64,000 bases of DNA. Source: Neoceratodus forsteri. Its lineage: Eukaryota; Chordata; Ceratodontiformes; Ceratodontidae. Below are positions 20,441 to 31,630 of this stretch, piece after piece (the stretch's first letter is position 1; each line of letters starts with the position of its first letter). Both the position numbers and the translations under genes were made by a program. Below the pieces are notes generated by a model, which worked only from the letters and a program-made list of their open reading frames with translations, did not search any database and was not told the DNA's origin. The stretch lies in assembly GCA_016271365.2 (NCBI GenBank), contig CM028131.1:169822501-169886500 (forward strand). Reading direction: 5' to 3'.

Positions 20441-21385
20441 ATTTGTTTCTCTAAAAGTGTAACGAGCCAGTGAGGGCCAAAGAGATTTTCATCAGGTATA
20501 AGGAGAAACAGGGGGATAAAAAAATGGAGGGACTACCAACTAAAAACATGGGAGGCCAGGAAGGCAATCAGGGTATATTGTGGAGGTGTAAAGGGTTAAG
20601 ACAAATAGTTTTCCAGATATGTTAGGGAAAAAATAAAGATTGCAGGAGGAATTGCTAGGCTGACAACGAGGGCAGGGAACAGAGGAGAACGAGCAGAAAG
20701 CATCTATTCTTAGTGACTATTTCTGCTCATTATTCACAAAAGAGGATAGCAGAATTTTGCCAGAAAGCAGCACAAAGGCTGCTGCAAGAGGGATGCCTGA
20801 AATGGGGCATTGAAAGGAGAAAGGTGTCAGAAAAGGGCTTTGAGCCCTGGAAATAAGGCACTTGAGCTGGATGGAATGAACCCAAGGCTGCTTGGGGAAC
20901 TGGCATCAGATGTGGCTGAAACCCTCACAGTGCTATTCAATAGCTCATTACAGTCAGGGGTGGTTTTGAAAGACTGAAAAGCTGTGGACGTGGTTCCACT
21001 CCACATGGAAGGGAACAAGGAGCACCAGGTAACTAAATTACCATCTGTCTTATCTCTTTTGTGGGTAAACTGATGGGGTCACTAATAAAGGTGGCCCTTG
21101 AAGACTACTTGGAGACAAATGGGTTTCAGCAAAGTAAGAAGCATTGGTTTGTGTCAGGGAAGTCTTGTCAGACCAACCTTATAGCATTCTCTGACTGGGT
21201 AACTAGGGCAGTGGATAAAGCACAGGCAGTGGATTTACTATACTTTGACTTTAACAAGGCATTTAACTCGATGCCATGCAAAAGGTTGCTAAACAACTTG
21301 CTAAACAAGTTAGAAGATCTGGATGCAGTAAAGGATCTAGTTAGATGTGTGGGTAGTTCATTGAGTGGGAGACAGCAGAAGGTGG
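20441..21385 (+). mobile_element. Family B LINE, plus-strand copy, left part
   Basis: The decayed linker begins near 20,450 ('SQ.GPKRFSSGIRRN'-type). It is followed by 'YFCSLFTKED' at 20,720, the reverse transcriptase fingers near 20,860-21,060, and an open frame 21,061-21,612. The latter shows 'SCQTNLIAFSDWVTRAVDKA', 'LLYFDFNKAFNSMP' (first catalytic Asp) and 'KDLVRCVGSSLSGRQQKV'. At 21,385 the reading is cut by a family D LINE and resumes at 23,852. Confidence 0.72.
21379..21385 (+). repeat. Target site duplication of family D LINE, left copy (AAGGTGG)
   Basis: AAGGTGG here is repeated at 23,852-23,858. Excising everything between joins 'cagcagaaggtgg' to 'tagtaaaag', which continues the family B reading 'RQQKVVVKG'. 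Confidence 0.75.
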
Positions 21386-21587
21386 GGAGATACTTGAAAG
21401 AGGCATTAAGGGGAATGGGACAGGAATCAGGGGTTGAGGAACAGTGGGCAGTATTTAAAATGGGGATTACAAGAACAACAGAATTATGCATTAAGCAGGT
21501 TAGCAAAAGGAAAAGGAAGAGAAGACCATTATGGTTTTCCAAAGAGGTAGCAAAGAAAGTGAAAGCCAAAAAGATTGCATTCAGGCA

Positions 21588-21891
21588 TACCTCTCAACCT
21601 CCTGCCTCATAAATCAGGGACAAGGCTTACAAAAATCAGGGACAAAGGACCAAAATCAGGGACACACCTTCAAAATGAGTGATATTCACCCAAGAAGATG
21701 GTAGAATAAGGGGCTTAGTATAAAATGCGCTTTCTAAAGAAGAAGAAGTCTATAACTCTAATGTTGACATTATTTTGTGCTCACAATCCCCACTGTTGAG
21801 CCACGGCAACACAAATTTTAGGAGGGACAGAGTAAAATTTTGAGGCAAAATTAGGGACATCCCTGAAAATCAGGGACACTTGAGAGGTATG
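21588..21891. mobile_element. Small MITE inside the family D LINE
   Basis: The ends are inverted repeats: CATACCTCTCAA at 21,586-21,597 and TTGAGAGGTATG at 21,880-21,891. A 7-bp direct repeat TCAGGCA lies at 21,581-21,587 and 21,892-21,898; its last two bases overlap the left inverted repeat, so the exact target duplication is uncertain. The motif 'aatcagggaca' recurs inside (around 21,613, 21,634, 21,652 and 21,868). There is no coding content. Duplication length and A/T-poor tips point to a hAT-like origin, but this is not proven. Confidence 0.65.
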
Positions 21892-22185
21892 TCAGGCAAT
21901 ACAAAAAGACACAGGCAGAAGGGGATAGGGAGAAGTACCAGGAGAAGCAAAGGGAGGCAGGGAGGTCAGTAAGGGAAGCCAAAGCTCAGACAGAAGAACA
22001 CATTGCAAAATCAGTGGGTAGAGGGGACAAAACCTTTTACAGGTACATAAGTGAAAAAAGAAAGACAAAGGGAGGGATAGTGAGACTGAAGGGGGAGGAT
22101 GGGGGCCGCATGGAGGATGACAACAATAAAGCTGACATATTGAACAGGTATTTCTGCTCAGTCTTTACTGAGGAAGAGGAGGGTA

Positions 22186-23572
22186 ATGGGTCTGAAGGGA
22201 GTACAAGGTGAGAATGGTGCAGAAATGGACACAAGTCCCTTTACACGAGAAAGGGTCCTGAAGGAACTGGAAGTAATAAGAGTTGATAAAGCAATGGGGC
22301 CAGATGGGGTGCACCCCAGGGTCCTTAAAGAACTAAGAGAGGTGGTGGCTGAACCTCTGGCTATCCTGTTTAGCCGATCACTGGAAACAGAGGAGGTACC
22401 CAAAGACTGGAGGACAGCAAATATAGTCCCCTTATACAAAAGTGGGAACAAAGAGGAAGCAGGGAACTACAGACCAATCAGCCTCACCTCGGTAGTGGGA
22501 AGATCATGGAAGCACACTAGAAGGAGAGATTGGTGGAACATCTGGTTGTCAATGGACTACAGGACCCAAGGCAGCATGGTTTCACCAGGGGAGGTCATGT
22601 CAGACCAACCTCATTGAATTTTTGACTGAGTGACTAGGGGAGATTGGATCAGGGAGGGCAGTGGACATGGCCTATCTGGACTTCATGCAAGGCCTTTGAC
22701 ACTGTGCCACATGAAGACTATTACACAGACTGGGGAATATGGATGTGGGCAGGACAGTAGTGTGGTGGATGGTAACTGGCTGGGTGGCAGGACACAGAGG
22801 TGGTGGTACATGGCTGTCACTCCACAGAGGGAAGAGTGACCAGTGGGGTACCACAGGGATCAGTGCTGGGACCGGTCCTATTCAACATCTTCATCAGTGA
22901 CATTCACAGGACCTAGAAGGCAGAATTTCACTGTTCGCTGATGACACAAAGCTCTGTAACAGAGTAGACACACCAGAGGGTGTAGACAGAATGAAAAGGA
23001 CCAGCAAAACTTGAAGAATGGTCAGGGGTTTGGCAGTTGAAATTCAATGCAAAGAAGTGCAAGATAATGCATATGGGGCACAAAAACCCTGGCACATATA
23101 TCAGTTGGGGGTGAGGATATAGCATGCACCAAGCAGGAAGGGATCTTGGGGTTATCATCTTTGATGACCTCAAGGTGAGAAACAGTGTGACAAGGCAGCA
23201 GGTAAAGCAACTAGGATGCTGGGATGTATAGGCAGGGGCATCTCCAGCAGGAAAAGGGAGGTCATAATTCTGCTATACAAGACACTAGTGAGGCCCCACC
23301 TGGAGTACAGTGTACAGTTCTGGAGACCATACCTACGTAAGGACATAGATAAGATAGAGAAGGTTCAGAGGAGGGCAACAAAGATGGTGCATGGATTGCA
23401 TCACAAGTCCTATGAAGACAGGTTGAAGGAACTGAACATGTACTCCCTGGAGGAGAGGAGGAAGAGAGGGGATATGATAGAGACATACAAGTATCTCACA
23501 GGGAGGAACAGGGTGCAGGAATACACTATTTTAAGCGAAAAAGATGTTCCAGGACTAGAGGGCATGGGATGA
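22186..23572 (+). pseudogene. Reverse transcriptase and C-terminal part of family D LINE ORF2
   Basis: The fingers are open at 22,186-22,617: 'AMGPDGVHPRVLKELREVV', 'DWRTANIVPLYKSGNKEEAG' and 'NYRPISLTSVVG'. The palm is frameshifted, but '[13 protein letters not shown]'-like sequence is readable near 22,837-22,880 and the active site 'FADDTKL' at 22,934-22,954. The C-terminal part, 23,216-23,572, is open: 'MLGCIGRGISSRKREVI', 'LVRPHLEYSVQFWRPY' and 'RRATKMVHGLHHKSYEDRL'. An incomplete copy with several frame breaks. Confidence 0.82.
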
Positions 23573-23851
23573 AGTTGGAGGAGGATGATTCAGAGGAAGC
23601 GTGAGGAAGAATTTCTTCACAGAACGGGTGGTGGACAAGTGGAACACCCTGCCAGAGAAAGTGGTGGGGGCTGAAACAATCACGGGATTTAAGAATGCAT
23701 GGGATAGACATAAAAGAATTCTGGAGGTCAGGGGTAAGGGGCAACAGACTTCTAGGAAAACATAAATTGAACTTACAAGCTCAAATGGGCAGACTGGGTG
23801 GGCCATAGGCCCTTATCTGTCGACACTGTCTATGTATCTATGTATCTATGT

Positions 23852-24350
23852 AAGGTGGTAGTAAAAGGAGTTAAATCCATGTGTACAGGATAACAAAAAT
23901 AATTCAGGGCCTTAAGGGTAGATCCTATGAGGATCAGCTTAGGGCTCTGAACATGTGCTCACTGGGGGCCAGAAGAAGAGTACAAGGGCCCTAAAGTTCT
24001 GGAAAAAACAAATAGTGTAGACTGTGAAGAACTATTCCACAAGCATGGCAAGTCAAAAACATGACACATGAGTTGAAGTTGGTGAAGGGAGATTCAGGAA
24101 GGATGTGAGAACATTTTATTTTACAGAAAGAGTGTCTGATCCATGGAACAACCTACTAGCAGAGGTGGTAAGTGCAAGAACCATTAATGTTTTCAAGTAC
24201 AGTAATTACTCAGGAGAGTAGCTGTAATGGAGGGCAAGGGGGGAGGTGAATGTAAAAACACAATTTAGACAAGAGGTTTCAGGGTGACATAGGGTATAAC
24301 ATGGCAGAATGGATGGGCCCCATGCCAACATTGTCTATGTCTCCATATTT
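23852..24350 (+). mobile_element. Family B LINE, plus-strand copy, right part
   Basis: Continues the copy at 20,441-21,385: 'VVVKGVKSM' and then, after what looks like an internal deletion near 23,900, 'IIQGLKGRSYEDQLRALNMC'. A degenerate 'FFTERVSDPWNNLLAEVV' block (24,118-24,170) and a 3' tail 'gatgggccccatgcc' to 'ctatgtctccatatttctatc' near 24,350 follow. Confidence 0.7.
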
Positions 24351-25329
24351 CTATCATCACTTTATTTGATAGAGTTCAATATGTATAGTGTATTATGATT
24401 GGGATTTTGGGTTACACTTTACATTAACTTTCTGTTTCACATTATTTAAAGTATAATTACTGGATAAGTGTTTAATAATTATTGGTGATGCCCTATTACA
24501 CATGGAAAATGCTGCATAAAGATTCATTCAGTTTCCCATTAATAATAGCGGGTGCATGTCACTCACTCCAGCTGTTGTAAATTAAAATATCCCACCCTCA
24601 GTTCTGAAGCACTTTGGCAAATGCTTCTACCTACTTGCCCATTTAATTTGAGCTCTCCATTACTCGCTCTCATTGGTGCTAATGTGGGCTGGATATGCAT
24701 GATTGGCACATACCTGGCCCATGAATGTCTGCAACCATGGACAGGTGTGCAGGGCAAAGCATTCATGACAGCAAGCCACTGCAGGCCACCTGTCCACAGC
24801 TTCTCCATTCATGGCACATTGGAGCATGGGAATTAGATCAGTTGACACAGATGGGCGTTGAATCAGGTGCCCATCCTGGTCCCAAAATGGATCCCCTGCT
24901 CCATGAAGAGCAGGGGATTGTGGGACACTGTACATCTTGACGGTAACATTTATTGGGTGAGTGCCTAAATGGTTGCCCCAGCCCTCTAGGCAGAAAGGTA
25001 GAGGGGTTTGTTGTCCCACTGTGACTAGTGGGTGCCAATTGAGGGGGGCATGCCACATCTGCAGCTGGATCCCTAATCACATAGCATGCACCTCCCCAAC
25101 CAGCTCACTGCACCTTAGGGAATGCTGTGGACTATGGTAACAGCCCCCTGGCTATGTGGATGGACAGGGTATCTAGTGCCATGGGACCCCCACAGCAAGG
25201 TTCAGACACATAGGGCTACCTACATGCCAGGGATACAGGGTGCATAGGCTTTCTGTCTTTATGTGCACAGGACCCTTTCTCTATAAATTTTAAGCTCCAC
25301 AACAAAAACACTATTAAAGAAAAGACAAT
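24351..25329. other. No recognised feature
   Basis: About 1 kb without a supported gene. From about 24,560 the sequence becomes G+C-richer and TG/CA-rich, similar in texture to the neighbouring Harbinger element, so it may be an older DNA transposon remnant. I cannot identify it. Confidence 0.4.
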
Positions 25330-25500
25330 GGACAGGATTCACAAAAGAGATGCGCTGAATGCAAATGAGATGCACTGGTGCAAATAGGATGTGCCCATCA
25401 AATTCAGAGTGATGCACAAAGGGATGCACCATGGGATGCGCCATGCACAACCCTACTGTGAATCACGTGGTAAGGGTATGGCGCAAGTGGAGATGCACCA
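25330..25500 (+). repeat. Left terminal inverted repeat and GATGCRC subterminal repeats of Harbinger element
   Basis: About 26 bp match the right end with three mismatches. Further in, GATGCAC or GATGCGC recurs at about 25,349, 25,369, 25,412, 25,423, 25,434, 25,492 and 25,509. Matching motifs occur near the right end. Such arrays are plausible binding sites for the Myb-like protein or transposase; this is inferred. Confidence 0.75.
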
Positions 25501-26503
25501 GTGCATTCTGGATGCGCACAACCACCCAGGGGAGCAGAACAAAGAATATGGAGCAACCCAGCAAGGCATGTGGGAGCAACAGGGGACAATGCAGTGGGAC
25601 AAAGGAAAGAGGGACACATGACCAAAGGGGTAAACCAGAGTAGCCAAGGGCACAACAGTGGCAGAATCAGGCACAATATGAGACTGGGCATAAAGAGCAA
25701 CACCCAGAAGCACAGGGCACCCCCCACACAGGCCCATGGTAGGCACACAGAACTGGTACACTGTCACAGGCATGGTGCCACACAACAACAAGGGAGAGCA
25801 AGCAGCAAGGTGGTGGCCACTGGACCAGGCCAACACCACAGATGGCCAAGACTGTGGCCATGTGGGAAACCACATAGGACAACACTGTGTCAAATGTAGG
25901 GTGGCATACAGTGCCACCACAGTGCCACACAGCCAGACCAGACCCCCAACCACAGGACACCACACACAAGGCCACAGACCAATAGTGCAGCAGTGCAAAG
26001 TATGCATGCCACAAGCATCACACACAGACTGTCGGCAGAGACATGAGCAGCAGGACGTGAGGGCTGCCCACATGCCACAGGCAACAGTGGGTCCACTCGT
26101 AGGCTGGGAGAGCAGGGGAAAGCAGACTGTATAAACACAGGAGCAGACAGGGGTAAGGGAGAAAGGGGACAGTGAAGAGCTAGAGACAACAACAATCCCA
26201 GGCCCAAGGAACAGTAAAGGACCACAGACAATGTGTCAGATAAGAAAATATTTATTACAAAAATATGAACACCAACAATAAGAGCAACAACAATATATAC
26301 AAAGGCAAACAAAACTATATACAGGTCTATGTAGAACAAGGGATGGGGTGTGAGGGACTATGTACATCAACAACATGTGTGAAGTAGGGAGGAGCAGACA
26401 GGACATGGGGATGGGCATAGGGGATGGGGACAGCAACATTTGTAGGGAGGGAGGTCGGAAATACACTCGACAGTAGGAAACACACTATGGACAATATATA
26501 CAA

Positions 26504-27635
26504 TTAAGGGCATGGCCATGTGACACGCACCCACCAGCAGCCACGTGCCAACAGCAGTTGCACAACATCTGCAATTGTCCTCATTATCTGCCCCTGTTGC
26601 TGCAGGATGGGCTGCAATGGCTCCCTGATGGCCCTCCGCACACCAGACCCCACATCGGTGCGACATCCCAGTGGCCGTCCATGTCCTGCCACACTGTAAC
26701 TGTCCTGGGGTCCTACAGCAGGAACACAGAGAGCAGATACTAAGTGCCAGTGAAGACATACAACCCCCACAGAGCAGAAGCCTACCCCGCCTGACAGACA
26801 CTGCATGCACAAGATAGCCACCTACCTGCACTCATACAGCCACCACACTGTGCTTTGTCTGTGGTCCCCCACCTGCGTTCTTCCATGGCCTCTGTGGCCC
26901 ACCACCTGGCCTCCAGTTTTGCAAGATACAAAGACAGAGACCAAGACGAGTAGACACAACATGCCACAAACAACCCCCCAACACCAGTGTGGGCATGCAT
27001 GATTTGCATGCCCACACTGCGTGCAACATTGGTGAATGACCTGCCAATGTGCAGCTGCGGACAGCACCCTGGCCTGAGCCCCCAAAGTGCCCAGCCATGG
27101 TTATGCACTGCAACTAGTGGCTCCACCCCATGTGTTACACAGTGTACCTGTCCCACACACACACCACCACAGAGTGGCACACCCCATGTGGCATGCATGT
27201 CAGGGCACCATAGGGCAAGTACAGCCACACACATGTGCATGGGTGTGTTTTAGATTGCCCATGTGAGTGTGATGTTGTGCTGTTCACCATCCCCACCCCA
27301 CATGCACCTGTGCCACACACAGACATGTGATACATACCTGGGTGTGGCAGTGCACTTCTGCATGCACGCTTCCTCAGCCACACCAGCCGAACTCCGTCCC
27401 TCCACCCAAAGTCACCATACTGATGCCTGCTTTGTTCTCCTGTATGGAGAACACCTGTGCCGTGCACCAGCCATCACGCAATGTCAGCCCACACTTGTGC
27501 CCTGGGCACCAGTATGTCCTCCTGCCAAAATAGCTGGCCCTCCACCCACATCACCAGGGCCACCAGGTGAAGCAATTCAAGGTCTGATTAGTTCAAGACC
27601 CTTGGACCTGACCTCCTGTCTCTGGGCATGTCCAT
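26504..27635 (-). pseudogene. Myb/SANT-like accessory gene of Harbinger element
   Basis: Three exon-like pieces read leftwards. Exon 1 (27,635-27,338) encodes a Myb/SANT-like domain: 'SDLELLHLVALVMWVEGQLF', 'PRAQVWADIA', 'HTGEQSRHQYGDF' and 'RDGVRLVWLRKRA'. This follows the family order of an acidic first helix, a central 'W..IA' helix and a third helix ending in 'R..D'. It ends at a good donor (CAG|GTATGT). Exon 2 (about 26,940-26,826) contains 'LAKLEARWWATEAMEERRW' and ends AG|GTAGGT. Exon 3 (26,712-26,504) begins after 'cctgctgtag' and holds a helical 'REPLQPILQQQGQIMRTI' segment. Two in-frame stops (TAA, TGA) lie in exon 1. In other Harbinger systems the Myb-like protein carries the transposase to the nucleus and binds the ends. 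Confidence 0.65.
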
Positions 27636-28289
27636 AGCGCAGTGTCTCAACAGTGCAGTAAGTGAGGCCTATGCTGCTGAACAACCTAATCATGCCATAT
27701 GCACTACCAGGCCACGTGCAGTCCCCCAAGCACAGTGGCATGAAGCACAATTGGTCAGTCATGTGTCCACAGGTGCATGTGCAGTGTTATGGTGGAAATA
27801 CAGGGTCATGGGTCATGACTGGGTCATGCATGCACTATACGTAGGCATCCGCCATGATGTGTGTGTCACACATCTTCGTGCATAGCACCTGTGATGCACA
27901 GTAGCACAATGCCACGCAAAGGCATGTACTGCGTGATCAGCTTACAACCATGGACAAGTGACATATTGTGCGTCACACAGATGGGCGTGCATGTGCATAC
28001 AGACGGCACCATATGATGTGAACTATACGCATGGTTGCAATGTGCCTGTAGGACTGATTGCGCATATGCATTGCAGCAGCAGATGGACAATGGACACAGC
28101 GCATGAACGTTGAAAGTGCAAATGCACTTGAGCCCCATTCAGGGAGATGCCTTGAATGCACCGCGCATGCTCAGGTAATGTGCCATGTGGAAAAGCACTC
28201 AACTCAGCAGATGCACCGTGTACATTGAGGTGAGCTGAGGGCAATTATGCAATTCACAGACAATGTGCCCAAAGCATAAATGTATTCAG

Positions 28290-28480
28290 GGGCATCGCAG
28301 CTGTTTAGCATCTCATTATCACTGCCCCAGTCCTCATTTGCATGCCCTGAGCCATAAATGCTCCCAACTCAGCCCACACTGAGAATAGATGACTGAGAGG
28401 AAGGACAGCCTTAAAGGTGAGTAATAATTAATTCTACATATATTTCAGCAGGTCTTGTGGATGGGTCAGTGCACTAGGCA
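28290..28480 (+). promoter_or_regulatory. Candidate promoter and first intron donor between divergent Harbinger genes
   Basis: Between the start of the Myb-like gene and the plus-strand candidate lies 'gccataaatgctcccaactc' (28,351-28,370), a TATA-like element. About 70 bp on comes 'ccttaaaggtgagtaataa', a strong splice-donor consensus (AAG|GTGAGT) near 28,420. This fits a plus-strand transcript with a noncoding first exon. Purely sequence-based inference. Confidence 0.35.
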
Positions 28481-29891
28481 ACCGCTGCCTAGATTCAGGC
28501 ACGTCCCAGGGGAGTGGGGGAACAGAGACTGACATAGGACTGTCACACAGACTCAGCTGTTTGTTTACATGTCTGGTAGTACTGTTGCCAGTCCACATGA
28601 TGACATGGTCAGTGGACAGCCTGTTACCAACTGCACATGTGCAGGGACACCTGCAGCACAAAATGCTGTGCCATAAACTGACCCACTGGCAGCCTCGGGG
28701 GGGAGGCACTGTTGGCTACTGTGCCTGCACATAGTGCGTAGTGGCAATGATGGTCAGCTGGCTGCATGTGTATCTGGACATGAGTCACAGATGGCAAGTC
28801 CTTGGCCTTGCAGCTGTCCATGGCAGGTCCGCTGAACACGCCAGATGCAGCACTGGCCACATCAACACACTGTGCACTCCAACACACATGCATTGCCCAC
28901 AGGCCCTGTCAGCCAGGTGCTGGAGTGGCCAAATGCATCCACTGTATGCCAGTAATGAGCACACAGGAATCAACATGTGCATGGCTAATGACTGTCTGCA
29001 CTTTCCCACAGAAACGACTATGTCAGGAAGCAACAGTGCCACCAGCTGAAGGTGGCTGAACTTCACAAATGATAAGGGGCAGGCCCGCATTGAGGCATAC
29101 CATTTGAGGTGTGATGTACTGGCAGGCAGGAGTGGTGGCCACACGGCACAGGAGGAGGGCTGGGAGGCAGTGGACCATCACGTGAACACCATAGGAACAT
29201 ACAACAGGATCTCCTGGAGTGCAGGAAGCATCTAAATGAATGGAAATGGAGGGAAAACGAGAAGGTTGCCTACATAGAGGCTTCCCTGTGGTGGACAGGG
29301 GGTTGCCCACATACTGATGTTTGCCTGAGCCCAATGCAGAGTTCCTCATGGCAACCACTGACAGATCCACCATGCAGGGTGTCCCAGGAGGGGGGTTCAG
29401 ACAGGTGGAAGCCCATCACAGCACTGTAAGTAGCAATGCACATGACATGTGTCTGGCCATGTGTGTGCCCTGGCTGCCATGCCTGTCCCATTGTGTTGTG
29501 CTATGCAACTGTGGTCTCAGGGGATGTACCATGTGTGGAAATGGTGCACGTGTGGCCCATGCTGTGCTGTGCTGTGCTTACCAATCCATGCCCGTGGTGG
29601 CACATGTGATGGGCCAGTGCTAGTCAGGCTGCTGGGATATACGCACTGTGTGATGGGCTTGTTGTACCATTGCCACACAGGGTACCATGTGGCCATGGCC
29701 TTACAACACAGAGCACCAGTCACAGCTGGCGCATGGCTGCATCAGCATTGTAGGCATTGCACAGCCGTGCAGGGACTGTCATGCGCAACCATGGCACAAC
29801 ACTGTGTCACACTGTACATGTCTGTCTGTTGGTCTGTATGTATGCCTCTGTATAATCCAGTGCACTTACCATGTTCTTCCTTCTTTTCACA

Positions 29892-31171
29892 GCTCTATCA
29901 CTCCTCACTGATGCAGCCATTAGCATGGCTGCATAGGATGCCCTAGCAGGTGATGACGCAGGCTCATCACACGGGCTATGGCACTGCAGTGGATGGTGCC
30001 ATCCCTGGATCATCCACTTCACCTGCTCCACCTGGCCCAGCCCCAGTGGTGGCGGGCCCATCAGACCCCCTCGACCACTGCCACCATGGTGGCCGTCAAT
30101 GACACCACATGGCTGGAGTGGCTGCTGGGCTTCTCTGATGATGACCCTGCAGATGCAATGGACATCACTAATGCCCTCCTTGTGTTACATCTGGCATGCT
30201 GGGGGCATACAGCGATGTCCCTGTGGATGATGACACCACCCAGATAGAGGGTGACACGGCTGACAGCACTCAGGTACCTGTGCAGGTGACTCCTGACACC
30301 ATTGATGGCCTTATTGCATGTGGTATGGATGCAGAGGTTGCACAGCTGCCCATGGCGGTGGGTGCTGTGCCTGCTGTATCATGTCCAGGTGTGGTAGCAG
30401 GGTCATCAAGGGCATCCCAACTAGGTGCTGTGGGACACATGCAGGCACTGTTGGACTATGACAACACTGGCAACACTGGCTGTGGATGTGATAGGGCTGG
30501 GCATGTCCAAGGCCCGATCATGCCATAGCCTACCATGGTGCAACCGCCACCCGTGGATGCCCAGCAGCAGGCTGTCTCACTCCCTGCTCATCGGCAACAC
30601 CACCGTAACCCATCATCTGCTGACGAAATGGAGGGCTATGTCCACTTCTTGCATGAAACACTGTGGTGGGGCAGGCAGCCCTGCATGTGGAGTTCAGGAG
30701 CCAATGGATGGTGATAGTCCTGGAGCACAAGTCTACAGCTGCATGGAGGGCCCAGATGTTGACTGAGGCACACCTTATGTGGGTGGGCATAACCACAGCA
30801 TTGGAGTGGATTGCAGCTGCTGCAGAGGTGGTGTGTGCATCCAGTATGTGCCATGGCCATCAGGCATCCAGCCGGACACCCAGGAGCACCTCTGGCACAC
30901 CCAAGCAGTGGCATCAGGGGGACCCATTGCTGCTGATGCCATCACCTCACATTGCACCAACCAGCGTCCCCAGCACAGACATGGATCATAGGGCTACCAC
31001 ACCAATGAGTACCCATTCACATCTCATTGCAGTACCCCAACAGGGGTGTTGAATACACCCCGTGAGGCTGGTGGTGTCGCAGCTGCATCCAAAATTCATG
31101 GCAGAGGCCACCCTCATGTCCATGGTGGCCTTGGTGCCACCCAGTGATGTCCAGCTCCCTGTTCCAATGGC
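29892..31171 (+). pseudogene. Candidate third gene of Harbinger element, unrecognised
   Basis: A strong splice acceptor 'ttcttccttcttttcacag' ends just before 29,892. Plus-strand frames then follow in three phases. Near 30,090-30,180 'MVAVNDTTWLEWLLGFSDDD' is acidic, and 30,196-30,528 continues with 'YSDVPVDDDTTQIEGDTADS'. A later stretch (30,663-30,835) reads 'VEFRSQWMVIVLEHKSTAAW' and 'TEAHLMWVGITTALEWIAAA', a helical segment similar in character to the C-terminal helix of Myb-type companion proteins. A donor-like GCAG|GTAAAC occurs at 31,171. I do not recognise a family. It might be a second companion gene, or shadow frames of decayed sequence. Confidence 0.33.
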
Positions 31172-31630
31172 AGGTAAACATTCCACCACTGTGTCCCACA
31201 TGCCTGGTTGACAATGTCTAGGGTGGCGTGTGTGGCAGCCACCTGCCCCAGTGAACTGCCATCGTGTGCCACCTGCATGTCTGTGTGCAACACTGTTATG
31301 CCATGTGGCATAGGTGTGATGAGTGCAGTCCAGTGTCTGCTGTGCCTGTGTGCCAGCTGCATGCTCACTGAGCCATGCCATCCCTGGCACTGTTATAGTG
31401 GCACACGTGCTTGTTGCGGGGTGTGTGTGTGTGTGTCTCTCCAGACCTCGTGGTTCCTGGCATGTGTGCAGTCCACTGCTGTCCTGCCAACATTGTGTGG
31501 CATGTGTTGTGTGTGTGGTCCTGTGTTGGGCTGTTTGTGTACTGTGCTGTGTCCACCATTCAATGCATGGCTATGTGTCTACCTGTTGTCACCATTGTGC
31601 ACCTCTCAGATACATACCTGTGGTACTCAC

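Larger units (their letters stand above)
21386..23851 (+). mobile_element. Family D CR1-like LINE inserted in family B LINE
   Basis: A 5'-truncated LINE beginning in the linker before reverse transcriptase ('RYLKEALRGMGQESGVEEQW') and ending in a 3' tail 'gggtgggccataggcccttatctgtcg'. The tail runs into the microsatellite 'ctatgtatctatgtatctatg' (23,829-23,850), a tail typical of CR1-type LINEs. A small MITE sits inside it at 21,588-21,891. A 7-bp target duplication flanks the copy. Confidence 0.82.

Noticed and set aside
23820..23852. Stand-alone microsatellite
   Set aside because: It is the 3' terminal repeat of the family D LINE rather than an independent locus.
25453..26339. Long Cys/Leu/Val-rich minus-strand frames resembling membrane proteins
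   Set aside because: The apparent hydrophobicity comes from TG/CA-rich sequence, and overlapping frames in other phases are equally open, which indicates stop-codon scarcity rather than coding.
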